Assembly: GCA_023415275.1 (NCBI GenBank)
Contig: JAEZLJ010000164.1
Span: 1-64,000 of the forward strand
Length of the DNA stretch: 64,000 nucleotides
Direction of reading: 5' to 3'
DNA from: Bacteroidota bacterium
Lineage (GTDB): Bacteria; Bacteroidota; Bacteroidia; Chitinophagales; Chitinophagaceae
Every line of letters begins with the position of its first letter. The first letter of the stretch is position 1. A program made the position numbers and the translations under genes. The notes below the pieces were generated by a model, which was given only the letters and a program-made list of their open reading frames with translations, made no database searches and was not told the origin of the DNA. Positions 8,366 through 17,105 of this stretch are shown piece by piece.

Positions 8366-8968
8366 ATGAGAAAAATAACGGTATTATCAATGATCACTCT
8401 GGATGGAGTGATGCAAGCACCAGGGGCTCCAGGGGAAGACACTTCAGGTGGTTTCAAGTATGGCGGCTGGGTGGCACCGTATGGCGACGAGGTGATTGGA
8501 AAAGTCATGCAAAAAGTAATGAGGCCATCAGATCTTCTGTTGGGCAGGAAGACCTTCGAGATCTGGGAGAATTACTGGCCACAACATGAGGCAGGATGGC
8601 CGGGCATCAATGACGTGACCAAATATGTTCTTTCCACTACCAGGAAAAGCTCGGATTGGAAAAACTCGGTTTTTCTTGATAACCTGGAATCTATTCGAAA
8701 GCTTAAGGATTCAACCGCTGACGGCACTTCCGATCTGCAGGTTTGGGGCAGCAGCCAACTGGTACAATTGTTACTTCGGCATGACCTGGTTGACGAACTT
8801 TGGCTCAAGATCCATCCGCTGACTCTTGGCACAGGAAAGAAGCTGTTCCAGGATGGACCGATTCCCGCAGCCTTTACATTATTAGATAGCGTGGTTACAC
8901 CCAGTGGAGTGATCGTTGCCAGCTATAAGCGTGACGGTGATGTAAAAACAGGTACGGTTGGCAGTTAG
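8366..8968 (+). CDS. Dihydrofolate reductase-like (RibD C-terminal domain) family protein
   Basis: 200 residues, no signal peptide. The start 'MRKITVLSMITLDGVMQAPG' and the later 'SDLLLGRKTFEIWENYWP' and 'DLQVWGSSQLVQLLLRHDLVDELWLKIHPLTLGTGKKLF' are typical of the DHFR-fold RibD-C family of the YwjB/YyaP type. The family binds NADPH and reduces unknown substrates; it is not the housekeeping folate enzyme. It directly follows the GldM-C-like gene, but their functions are not evidently linked. Confidence 0.85.
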   Translation: MRKITVLSMITLDGVMQAPGAPGEDTSGGFKYGGWVAPYGDEVIGKVMQKVMRPSDLLLGRKTFEIWENYWPQHEAGWPGINDVTKYVLSTTRKSSDWKNSVFLDNLESIRKLKDSTADGTSDLQVWGSSQLVQLLLRHDLVDELWLKIHPLTLGTGKKLFQDGPIPAAFTLLDSVVTPSGVIVASYKRDGDVKTGTVGS

Positions 8969-9201
8969 TAATTTATGTTATGCTCATGTTTAATAAGGAT
9001 GTGCGCAAGATGAGTTAAAAGTAAACTTCCCCAGCTGGGTTAGTACTAAGAATTTTATTTAGAACATAATGGTATCCCAGAAATCAGACACAGAAGAATG
9101 TGTGAACTGCTGCTGGTTAATGGTTACATAACATATTGTATTATACATTCGTTGGACATTTGTTTTCTTTTTAAACAATACAACCTAATTAACAAGAGAA
9201 G

Positions 9202-9879
9202 ATGAAAATTCCGGCGGCGTGGTCAACATCTCACCTCGTGAACTGTTTAGTTTTATTTCTATTTTATATTACAGCGTCCTGTCACCTGGCTGATAAGGCT
9301 GATGAAATGCCTCAAATGGAAGCTTCAGTAACCGATTCGCTGCTTACCACTATTACTCCTGGTATAGGGAAAAAATATGCAATGGATGAAATATATAGTC
9401 AGTACATCAGCCCAGAACTTCTTTCCTATTTAGAAAAAGCACACCCCTACTGGTCTATACCTGATCACAACCAATGGTATCCACAATTATTCAACAAATA
9501 CAAGACCGATCATTCCCTGGTTAATTATATAACGGGTGATTTTGATTGTAATGGAAAGAAAGACCATGCATTGATAGTAGATAAGGGAAAAACCGGATTA
9601 GCTGCAGTGGCTTTTCTTGGCCAAAATGATAGTTTTACCACCGTAGAGTTAACAGAGCTTACGCAACATGATCGTGAAAAAATTGATTATCTCCTTTCCC
9701 TATACAAACCTGGTCGCTATGATATAGATGATCCTGACTTAAAACCATCTGACCCGGCTTTTGTGAAACTCAAATGCAATAGTATAGGCATTGGACCATT
9801 CAAGGAATTATATGAAGGAGGTGATGAGGTGTATTACTGGGAACAAAACGAATTGCGCTCATGCGTGATCGGAAAGTAA
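9202..9879 (+). CDS. Hypothetical lipoprotein
   Basis: 225 residues. The N-terminal hydrophobic segment ends in ITASC (Cys about 27), which fits a lipoprotein signal. The mature part has no family I recognise. The segment 'NYITGDFDCNGKKDHALIVDKGK' resembles the Asp-rich turn of FG-GAP/VCBS-type repeats, which bind calcium, and might sit in a small beta structure; this is weak. The gene is convergent with the glycosyltransferase downstream. Confidence 0.55.
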   Translation: MKIPAAWSTSHLVNCLVLFLFYITASCHLADKADEMPQMEASVTDSLLTTITPGIGKKYAMDEIYSQYISPELLSYLEKAHPYWSIPDHNQWYPQLFNKYKTDHSLVNYITGDFDCNGKKDHALIVDKGKTGLAAVAFLGQNDSFTTVELTELTQHDREKIDYLLSLYKPGRYDIDDPDLKPSDPAFVKLKCNSIGIGPFKELYEGGDEVYYWEQNELRSCVIGK

Positions 9880-9992
9880 TACCAGGAAAATGTTTATTGG
9901 ATCTGTGACTCGAATTGTAGTTCCCGGGAATGTATAAGACAGCCAGTATTCAAGTTCCACATTTTTACTTTTTACTTTTAAATGTTGACTTC

Positions 9993-10961
9993 TCAAACTC
10001 TCCCGATCATCATCTTCGTATAGATCTTTGCCGCATTGATCAGCATAGTAGCATCTGTATGCATTTTTAGGGCTTCACATATTTGAAGGTGTGTGCTTCG
10101 TTTATTCTGGGTGCGGTGCCAGATCAGGTTGGCAATGGTCAATGCATAATGTGCATAGTGCTTGCTGGCAGCCCTGTACACCTGCTTTCTTTGTTCACGG
10201 GGTACCAGGTTTTGAATGGCATTAATGACCCATCGTATGTCGCGTATGTTATGAGCATTAGTAAAGGAGGCACTGGAAATGGAGTCTGTATGCATGCGGT
10301 ACTCTGCCAGTATCTCCGGCGTATAAGCCACCTGGTAATGAGCGGCAATACGGGCCCACATTTCCCAATCTTCTCCATAATTCACACCATAATAACCCCC
10401 CAGCTTTTCATATACTTCCCGCTTCACCGTGATGGTGCAGAATTGGAGCCGTTGTTTGCTGGCGATCTTGAACAGCCAGTTTTCCAGCACCCCATCATGA
10501 TCCATTTCCTGTGTATGTGTCCATAATATGTTTCCATTTTCATCTATGGTATCATAACGGCAAAAGGCAGCGCCTATCTGTGGGTATTGACGGAACAAGG
10601 ATCCCATCTTTTCATAATATCCCTTCCTTACACGGTCGTCTCCATGTAGTAAATGCACCAGCCGTCCATACGACAAATTAATACAGGTTTCAAAATTCTT
10701 AAGGCTGCCCACGTTGCGTGGCTGACGATGGTACTTCACCCTGCCTTTGCCCAATTGCTGAACCAGCTCTTCTACATTGGTATCGGTGCTGGCATCATCA
10801 ACTACCATTATTTGCATTTGATCCTGCCCAGGGTCTTGTTGTAAGATGCTATCCAGTGTGGAGGGAAGCAGGTGGGAACTGTTATATACAGGTATCATCA
10901 CGGACCATAGGGGTCGTCCGGGCATGTCAGGGTATGGCTTTATAATGGGTGGTGACTTCAT
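9993..10961 (-). CDS. Family 2 glycosyltransferase
   Basis: 322 residues. The GT-A domain begins 'WSVMIPVYNSSHLLPSTLDSILQQ', with the nucleotide Asp pair in 'IMVVDDASTD' and 'NVGSLKNFETCINLSYGRLVHLLHGDDRV', where the second Asp pair is the metal/UDP site. The catalytic region includes 'GEDWEMWARIA'. There is no membrane helix, so it acts from the cytosol on an activated sugar and most likely builds a surface polysaccharide or glycoprotein glycan. The acyltransferase gene is divergent next to it, which fits a small cell-surface modification pair. Confidence 0.9.
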   Translation of the reverse strand: MKSPPIIKPYPDMPGRPLWSVMIPVYNSSHLLPSTLDSILQQDPGQDQMQIMVVDDASTDTNVEELVQQLGKGRVKYHRQPRNVGSLKNFETCINLSYGRLVHLLHGDDRVRKGYYEKMGSLFRQYPQIGAAFCRYDTIDENGNILWTHTQEMDHDGVLENWLFKIASKQRLQFCTITVKREVYEKLGGYYGVNYGEDWEMWARIAAHYQVAYTPEILAEYRMHTDSISSASFTNAHNIRDIRWVINAIQNLVPREQRKQVYRAASKHYAHYALTIANLIWHRTQNKRSTHLQICEALKMHTDATMLINAAKIYTKMMIGRV

Positions 10962-11111
10962 TTTATCTCACAGTAGCAGTAGCGACCACAAGAATAGAAA
11001 AAATAATTAAGAAATTATAACATATGTCAAAAGACTTTGGGTGTTACTCCCAATATGGTATCACGGCCTTTATAAACGAAAGAAATGCTAATAGAGTATA
11101 TTGTATCAGGG

Positions 11112-12251
11112 ATGGCGAAGTCCAATTACATAAAACCACTGGATGGCGTGAGGGCTATAGCAGTTATCCTGGTGCTCATTTGGCACTGGCTACCAAAGGA
11201 CAGCTACCTGAATGCTGTCCGGACAGGGCCCTTTGGTGTGACGGTGTTTTTTGTGCTGAGTGGCTTTTTGATTACGCGGATCTTGCTGGAGAACCGCAAT
11301 GAAGCAGAAGCACTATCCCATTCCACTTCTTCTATCCTTAAGAACTTTTACATACGCCGGGTATTGCGCATATTTCCAGCTTATTATTTTACTCTTTTTT
11401 TGGTGGAGATCTTTCACCATAGACTGAATCTTCCCTTTCCGCGGCAGGAGCTTTTGGCCAACCTGAGTTATACTTCTAACTTCTATGTATTCAACATTCA
11501 TTCATGGCCTGCCCTGACACCACATTTCTGGTCACTGGCTGTGGAGGAACAGTTTTACCTGGTATGGCCATTGGCCATGCTGTTCATTCCAAAGAAATTC
11601 CTGCTGCACCTGGTGGGCTTATTCATTGGCATAGGCATCATCAGCCAGTTCTTAGCTAGTGATCCCGAATTCAGTTATGTATTGCCTCAAACCTGCCTGG
11701 ATGCTTTGGGATTGGGAGGCTTGCTGGCCTGGATCATGGTTTTCAAACCACATTGGTTGAGAAAGACCTACCGGTTGATGAACATTGCTGCGCTAGCCGG
11801 TTTGCTGATCATGATACTGGATTGGTGCGGATGGCAGTTTTACCACCAATGGAGAATACTGTATTCCATTTTTGGCTGCTGGATGATCTGTTATATACTG
11901 GTGCATCAACACCAGCGAACAGTAATCCTGAGGTTATTGAACAATCCTTTATTGATAAGGGTAGGCAAGGTAAGTTATGGCATGTACCTCTATCATGTGT
12001 TGTACTTCTATTTGTTGTGGTATAAAACCATGGAACTGTTCAACCGGCTGATCCCTTTCATTCCGGCTAACTACTACCCTTACCTGTTTTTTGCCATTCA
12101 TACCTGTGTGCTGTACTTCTGTTGCTGGCTGTCATGGACTTTTATGGGAAAGCCTATACTGAACCTGAAGCAGCTGTTCACCTATCAACACAAATCGTCT
12201 TCAAATCAAAAGTTGCCACTTACAATAGAAGGAGCCGGCTCACGAACGTAA
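11112..12251 (+). CDS. Membrane acyltransferase, family 3 (OafA-like)
   Basis: 379 residues from the ATG at 11112; a Met nine codons upstream is possible, but the family signature 'YIKPLDGVRAIAVILVLIWHW' starts right after the chosen one. It has about ten membrane segments. The catalytic His lies in 'LIWHWLP', and 'WSLAVEEQFYLVWPL' and 'VSYGMYLYHVLYFYLLW' are classic acyltransferase-3 motifs. The family transfers O-acyl groups, often acetyl, to surface polysaccharides or lipids. Neighbouring the glycosyltransferase in divergent orientation supports that role. It converges with the TonB receptor gene, with 22 bases between. Confidence 0.88.
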   Translation: MAKSNYIKPLDGVRAIAVILVLIWHWLPKDSYLNAVRTGPFGVTVFFVLSGFLITRILLENRNEAEALSHSTSSILKNFYIRRVLRIFPAYYFTLFLVEIFHHRLNLPFPRQELLANLSYTSNFYVFNIHSWPALTPHFWSLAVEEQFYLVWPLAMLFIPKKFLLHLVGLFIGIGIISQFLASDPEFSYVLPQTCLDALGLGGLLAWIMVFKPHWLRKTYRLMNIAALAGLLIMILDWCGWQFYHQWRILYSIFGCWMICYILVHQHQRTVILRLLNNPLLIRVGKVSYGMYLYHVLYFYLLWYKTMELFNRLIPFIPANYYPYLFFAIHTCVLYFCCWLSWTFMGKPILNLKQLFTYQHKSSSNQKLPLTIEGAGSRT

Positions 12252-12273
12252 GCCAGCTCTTTGAATAGTAATA

Positions 12274-14823
12274 TTATTTGATAGTGTACCTGAAGCCTGA
12301 ATAGAACAACCTTCCTGAGAGAGGTCCCCACACAAGGGAAGCGTCAAAATAATCACCAAAAGGCTCAGAAGCCGAGATGATGGCATTCTTTTGAAAATAG
12401 TTGGTAAGGTTCTCTCCACCTACATAAAAATCAAACTGCTTTTTCTTTCCTATGCTTTTACTCAACTGGGCGTTCATGGTGACATAGGAAGGCGATCTTT
12501 CTTCCAGCTTGAAAGCATCCGGATTTATATATGTGGAGGGCAGCCTTTTCTGACCTGTGAAGTTTACGGTGTAATCTATCTTCCAGCCCTTAAGGTCATA
12601 AGCCAGGTTGGCAAAGGCCCTGTGTTTGGCCGTAAACGGTTTTTCTAGAAGCTGGCCGCTATAGGTGGTGTTCACATCAAAATAGCGATACGCCAGGCGA
12701 AGCTCCAGCTTATTAACGGGTACCAGGTTCATTTCGGCCTGGAAGCTATTGGAATAAGACTTGCCGGCAAGGTTGTAAAACCTTACCTCCCTGGCATTCT
12801 CCAGGTCAACCACAACCTGGTTGGTGAAATCATTGCGGTAGAAATCTACACCTATAGATGCGTCCCTGCTGAAAAGGTGAAACTTCTGATCCAAACTAAT
12901 GCCTTTATTCCAGGCCACTTCAGGTTGCAGGCCATAGGCCTTACCAGCAACAGGATTCAGGATATTAATCATCCTGGAACTAACCAGAACACCAATATTC
13001 TCAGCAAAGATGTCTGCCGTCCTCTGGCCCCTACCAGCACTCAACCTGATGGTGGTATTGCTTGCGGGCGAATACCTGATATTTAGGCGCGGTGTGGCAA
13101 ACCATCCATACAGGCTGTTATGATCTGCCCTTATGCCGGCCACCAGATCCAGCTTGTCACCGGGTGCATAGGTATATTCTCCAAAAGCACCTGGAATCAC
13201 TTCCTTCCTGTCGTAAGGCGTAGCCTGCAGTTGTTCCTTGTACTGGTCATACAAAAAGCTGAGGCCTGCCTTGAACTTGTGTACATCGGAATTGATCCTT
13301 GATTGGTAAATAAGATTGGAATAGAAATTCTTCTGGCGTGCATCATATTGTGTAAGGCCAAAATAAGCGTCCTGCTTATGATCAAAAGCAGACAATTGAA
13401 GTCCTATGCTTTTATGCATCTTTTCCGGGAACACGTATCCTATCTTTCCAAACACTTCGTAACGGTTGGTTTTGATACCCAGCCCGTAATTGTTAGTAGA
13501 CAACTTATCTTTTGAAGCTTGATAATCGAGCTCCCCCCCTGTTTTATCATCAACCAATGCCTTTACTCCAAAATGTGCCATCAATCCATTCTCTCCCAGG
13601 TATTGCCAGCGGTGTACACCATTGAACTGGTTGCCTGTGGGCAGATCTTTGAAGCCGTCCTTATTAAAATCCTGTTTGCTGTTTAAGAAATCATCATGCA
13701 GTAAAAAGCCGGTGGACCACTTGCTGTTGATCTTATGTGCCCAGTTCAGATTGACATCGGTTTTACCCATACTGTTGATATAACCATTGAGGTACAGCTT
13801 TTCGCTGGTTTGTGGCTTTTTCAATTCTACATTGATCTGCCCTGCAATGCTTTCAAATCCATTGACTACAGAACCGGTTCCCTTGATCAATTGAATGGAT
13901 TCAACCCATGGTCCCGCAATACTGTTCAATCCCAGGGGCGTGGCTATGCCTCTTGGACCGGGCAGATTCTCTACTGTGAGCTGCGTGTAGATGCCTGCCA
14001 ATCCTAATAACTGGATCTGCTTTGATCCTGTAGCTGCATCACTGTATGAAACATCCACCGAGGGATTGGTTTCAAAGCTTTCACTGAGGTTACAGCAGGC
14101 TGCTTTCAAGAGTTCCTTTTTTGTGATGATAGCAGTACGAAAAGGGTTATTGGCATCTATATAACTCGTGCGTTGCCTGGCTGTGATGACCACACCAGTG
14201 AGGTTTTCTTTTTTATCAAGGCTTACCTGTATATCATTCAATGTTCCAATGGAGACTGTATCTGTGGCAAAGCCTGCATAGCTCACCACCATCCTGTCGG
14301 TCTTTTCATTGCGCCTGAGCAGGAATTCACCATGGGGATTGGTAATGGTACTTGTGGAAGTACCCGCCCAGGTAAGTGTGGCACCGGCCAGGGGATTAAC
14401 CTGTCCATTTGAAGTTTCCACCACGATGCCCCTGATCATGGTACTATCTGCAATGTCTGCCTGGGCGATGGCTTCTTCAGCCGCCATTTCGCGATAATGA
14501 CAGCATTCAGGAAGTGAATGATAAACATCATCCTTTGCCTTCTCCAATGGAGTGTCATGGCCCACTTCAGCCAGTTTATGGTGAATCTGTTCAAGACCGA
14601 TCACTGAAGGTTGATATGTTAAAGAAAGGGTATTAGAAGGGATATCCCATTTCGCATCTTGTATGCCCTTGAGTTTTAAAGCCTTTTCAATTCTGTGTTT
14701 ACATTGTATGCAAACTCCCGACACTTTGAAACTGGTGTTCACGGAAGCAGCTTCCTGTGCATATGTAAACAGGCAACTTATTAATAACAGTACAATTAAT
14801 GTACTACGCTTTATGACTAACAT
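12274..14823 (-). CDS. TonB-dependent receptor with N-terminal heavy-metal-associated (HMA) domain
   Basis: 849 residues with a signal peptide ending about TYAQ. Residues about 25-95 form an HMA-like ferredoxin fold with the metal-binding pair in 'SGVCIQCKHRIEKAL' (Cys-X2-Cys). A linker with 'LPECCHYR' follows, then a CarboxypepD_reg-like domain (about 125-205, 'IRGIVVETSNGQVNPLAGATLTW'), then plug and 22-stranded barrel to the C-terminus 'SGRLFYSGFRYTIK'. It should sit in the outer membrane and import metal, most plausibly copper, using TonB energy. The domain order agrees with other Bacteroidota metal-linked receptors. The HYC_CC_PP gene immediately upstream is probably in the same transcript. 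Confidence 0.85.
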   Translation of the reverse strand: MLVIKRSTLIVLLLISCLFTYAQEAASVNTSFKVSGVCIQCKHRIEKALKLKGIQDAKWDIPSNTLSLTYQPSVIGLEQIHHKLAEVGHDTPLEKAKDDVYHSLPECCHYREMAAEEAIAQADIADSTMIRGIVVETSNGQVNPLAGATLTWAGTSTSTITNPHGEFLLRRNEKTDRMVVSYAGFATDTVSIGTLNDIQVSLDKKENLTGVVITARQRTSYIDANNPFRTAIITKKELLKAACCNLSESFETNPSVDVSYSDAATGSKQIQLLGLAGIYTQLTVENLPGPRGIATPLGLNSIAGPWVESIQLIKGTGSVVNGFESIAGQINVELKKPQTSEKLYLNGYINSMGKTDVNLNWAHKINSKWSTGFLLHDDFLNSKQDFNKDGFKDLPTGNQFNGVHRWQYLGENGLMAHFGVKALVDDKTGGELDYQASKDKLSTNNYGLGIKTNRYEVFGKIGYVFPEKMHKSIGLQLSAFDHKQDAYFGLTQYDARQKNFYSNLIYQSRINSDVHKFKAGLSFLYDQYKEQLQATPYDRKEVIPGAFGEYTYAPGDKLDLVAGIRADHNSLYGWFATPRLNIRYSPASNTTIRLSAGRGQRTADIFAENIGVLVSSRMINILNPVAGKAYGLQPEVAWNKGISLDQKFHLFSRDASIGVDFYRNDFTNQVVVDLENAREVRFYNLAGKSYSNSFQAEMNLVPVNKLELRLAYRYFDVNTTYSGQLLEKPFTAKHRAFANLAYDLKGWKIDYTVNFTGQKRLPSTYINPDAFKLEERSPSYVTMNAQLSKSIGKKKQFDFYVGGENLTNYFQKNAIISASEPFGDYFDASLVWGPLSGRLFYSGFRYTIK

Positions 14824-14884
14824 TCTGGTATTTTTTGAATCAACAATAATTACGCTTAGCAGTGTACGCTGGTGTAATTATGTA

Positions 14885-15271
14885 TCAGATCCGGAATACC
14901 CTGTTCAAAAGAAATAGAGAGCGGGAATGTACTGGCGGTGAATCATACCAATGGTGAGCCGTTGACAGTTCATCAGGTGTCATCACGATAGCTGCAACTG
15001 GCGAAGGCCATGGGATAGCAGCAACAGGATTTAAAACCTTGTAAACAAGTTGGGTGCTGACCTGGTCTGATTTGCTTTTTGAGTTGATGTTCTTTGTTTC
15101 GCAGCAGGGTTTTGAACCCATTTTATGCTTATTACCACAGCCAGGGTCTTTTACAGGTGCCAGTTCAACTGACTTTAATTTACCACAGCAGTAATGCAAC
15201 TGGAGAGTCATTCCCGTAGAGGAAAACCCGTACACCAGCATGAGCATTATGACAAGTAGTTTTTTCATCAA
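14885..15271 (-). CDS. HYC_CC_PP family protein, copper-module partner
   Basis: 128 residues with an N-terminal signal segment. The motifs 'LQLHYCCGKLKSV' near residue 26 and 'GSKPCCETK' near residue 52 give the HYC..CC pattern for which the family is named. Near the C-terminus is 'WYDSPPVHSRSLFLLNRVFRI'. Two Cys pairs and several His suggest a periplasmic metal (copper) binder, which is inference. In Bacteroidota, genes of this type tend to lie by TonB receptors with HMA domains, as here, 61 bases upstream on the same strand. Confidence 0.72.
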   Translation of the reverse strand: MMKKLLVIMLMLVYGFSSTGMTLQLHYCCGKLKSVELAPVKDPGCGNKHKMGSKPCCETKNINSKSKSDQVSTQLVYKVLNPVAAIPWPSPVAAIVMTPDELSTAHHWYDSPPVHSRSLFLLNRVFRI

Positions 15272-15765
15272 AGCATAAAGTTAATGAACCTGTTTGATGC
15301 ACCGCATGACGGTGGTCAGAGATTCAAAAGTACACCATGGAAATACTTTCCTGATTTATATTCCAGCCAGATTTAACTATTTATATGATTTTATAGAACG
15401 GCAATGGAGCTATTTAAAAAAACTAACCTTCCGGGAAAGGATAAAAAATGAGCCTACACTTAACCAGGTGCAATAAAAAACCCCTCATCAGAGGGGCAAT
15501 ACAGTTTTCCGGCTACAATACTAATCTTCATCAATCGGATAAGACTTACAGCTTTTCATAAAGGAATATAGGATACTTAATAAACCAATGAAGGTGCAAA
15601 GCACATTATTTATTACAATGAACTGAATGATATGTATCATGCCACGTCATGATTTTGATCCGAGTAAGCAATTAATCAATCCCATAGTAACATATCATGA
15701 TTGGCAATGACCACAATCATACTTTACCTGCTACTTAGTGGGTTAGATTAGATTACCGGTTAACA
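15272..15765. other. Spacer holding a minus-strand terminator-like hairpin
   Basis: About 490 bases. It must contain the promoter of the HYC_CC_PP gene in its left part. The only clear structure is the hairpin at 15475-15496. A 60-codon frame on the plus strand (15294-15476) has no coding character and is not believed. Confidence 0.45.
15475..15496 (-). terminator. Rho-independent terminator reading leftward
   Basis: CCCCTC-ATCA-GAGGGG (15481-15496) forms a 6-bp GC-rich stem with a 4-base loop. On the minus strand it is followed directly by a run of six T (15480-15475). This is a textbook intrinsic terminator for a transcript coming from the right, for example the small lipoprotein gene at 16025-16444. 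On the plus strand the A-run precedes the stem and gives no terminator. Confidence 0.7.
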
Positions 15766-16008
15766 ATGAATTTCTTGGTATTATCAAATGAACCCGAGGC
15801 CACCAGCTTATACATGGTGGATACTACCGATTGGCATTGGTACATCCTGGTGCATAAAAAAGGTATGAAAGGTTCTAATAACCGTCCAGAAAGGATCATC
15901 ATGGTAAAAGAAGGTGAAGGTTGGCTATGCAGCGATAACCGCTATCCCGAATTAAATAAAAACCTGCAACGGGAGATAGAATGGTATTATAGAGCCTATA
16001 CCTGCTAA
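15766..16008 (+). CDS. Small protein of unknown function
   Basis: 80 residues, soluble, with Trp-rich sequence ('DTTDWHWYILVHKKG', 'EIEWYYRAYTC') and no signal peptide. The composition looks coding, and it fills the space between two minus-strand genes. The minus-strand terminator at 15475-15496 implies that an opposing transcript may run across it. I recognise no family. It converges with the lipoprotein gene at 16025 with 16 bases between the stops. Confidence 0.5.
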   Translation: MNFLVLSNEPEATSLYMVDTTDWHWYILVHKKGMKGSNNRPERIIMVKEGEGWLCSDNRYPELNKNLQREIEWYYRAYTC

Positions 16009-16024
16009 TATATATATCCAATGC

Positions 16025-16432
16025 CTATTCCAACCTGAACGCTACCTTTTGGGATTTGGTGTGCAGCTCATGGTCGAGGTAAACAGTGATCATTGCTTCC
16101 AGGTTGGCCGCATCATGCAAATTGCCTTTCCATTTCTTGTCTATGTCTAAAGTATCGCCTTCATGTTCATGAAAGTGTGCAAACAGGTAAGTGGTGGTAT
16201 CATTTGCCTTCCTGATCACAAGATCGTACCCATGCAAGGGGGCAGTGGATATAGCCTGTGCCTGTATGGACACTGAATCATTTAATGATAGAACAGCCCC
16301 ATTTGAAGGGCTTATGAAAGTAATGGTTGCTTCTGGTATTTTTTCCTCTTCTAATAATTGTTCCTTTGAATGCATACAACTGAGCATTAGAAAAGGCATG
16401 ATTCCCGTTTTAAACCAAAAGCTATACAGTTT
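16025..16432 (-). CDS. Small lipoprotein in the copper module
   Basis: Starting at the Met four codons into the longest frame (16432) gives 135 residues with lipobox 'FLMLSC' and a short hydrophobic stretch. The mature part begins 'KIPEATITFISPSNGAVLSLNDSVSIQAQAISTAPLHGYDLVIRK', which reads as an Ig-like beta sandwich. It continues 'TTTYLFAHFHEHEGDTLDIDKKW', where three His and several acidic residues could bind metal. The function is unknown. Its place between HYC_CC_PP/TonB-receptor and the cupredoxin, on the same strand, is the main reason to link it to copper handling. Confidence 0.65.
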   Translation of the reverse strand, partial: KLYSFWFKTGIMPFLMLSCMHSKEQLLEEEKIPEATITFISPSNGAVLSLNDSVSIQAQAISTAPLHGYDLVIRKANDTTTYLFAHFHEHEGDTLDIDKKWKGNLHDAANLEAMITVYLDHELHTKSQKVAFRLE

Positions 16433-16549
16433 CATTCTTATCATTTAATACCTACCTGTTATAAAACACCTGTTTATTTAGAATTTTTCACAGGGCACGG
16501 TTGATTGCTGTGTACAATTATTTCCAGGAAAAAATAATCTTCATTTTAT

Positions 16550-16939
16550 TCAGTTGGCTACCACACTGGCTTTCATTGCCGGATGATAATTGCAATGATA
16601 AGGATAGGTACCTGCCGCACTAAAAGTGTGGCTGTAGCTGCTTCCATAATTCATATCACCACTTGAAAAGCTGGCATCATCGGCAGTGACGGTATGCAAC
16701 ATATTGTCATTATTGGTCCAGGTGACAGTGGTTCCGGCTTTAACAGTGATACTGCCTGGAGAAAAGCTCATACCTGATATTGATACTGTATTACCACTGG
16801 CCGAAGGTTGTGGATTTGTATTGTTATTGGTATTGTTGCCATAAAGACTGGTGGTATTATCGCCTCCCTTGCTGCAAGACAAAAGAAAGCTTCCTGCCAG
16901 GATCACCAGCAATCCTTTTGGAATAAATTGGATCTTCAT
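16550..16939 (-). CDS. Cupredoxin (plastocyanin-like) lipoprotein
   Basis: 129 residues. Lipobox 'SFLLSC' (Cys22) is followed by an Asn-rich linker (about 25-48) that tethers the domain. The domain has 'VTWTNNDNMLHTVTADD' with His82 and 'TYPYHCNYHPAMKASVVAN' with Cys116, His119 and Met122, the complete type 1 blue-copper ligand set. The small size matches plastocyanin/azurin-like electron carriers or copper chaperones. The envelope location fits the TonB-HMA receptor and other copper-linked genes of this region. It is probably cotranscribed with, or coregulated alongside, the lipoprotein downstream. Confidence 0.85.
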   Translation of the reverse strand: MKIQFIPKGLLVILAGSFLLSCSKGGDNTTSLYGNNTNNNTNPQPSASGNTVSISGMSFSPGSITVKAGTTVTWTNNDNMLHTVTADDASFSSGDMNYGSSYSHTFSAAGTYPYHCNYHPAMKASVVAN

Positions 16940-17105
16940 TGTCTTTTTTTAGTAGATACGGCTACCTGGCTGTTTGAGTTGCCTGCCTGCCCATTCAAAA
17001 GGGCAATGCCCTTTATTTTAATGCGTACACCTGCACCAGGGAGCAATGGTTATTTCCCTTTGGGATAAGTGTATAGATAACATTAATGTGGGAGTAATGA
17101 GGTAA

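Noticed and set aside
11024..11302. 92-residue plus-strand frame before and over the acyltransferase start
   Set aside because: It is a different frame of the acyltransferase gene; the family signature is in the other frame.
15294..15476. 60-residue plus-strand frame
   Set aside because: No homology or coding character and it ends in the terminator A-run.
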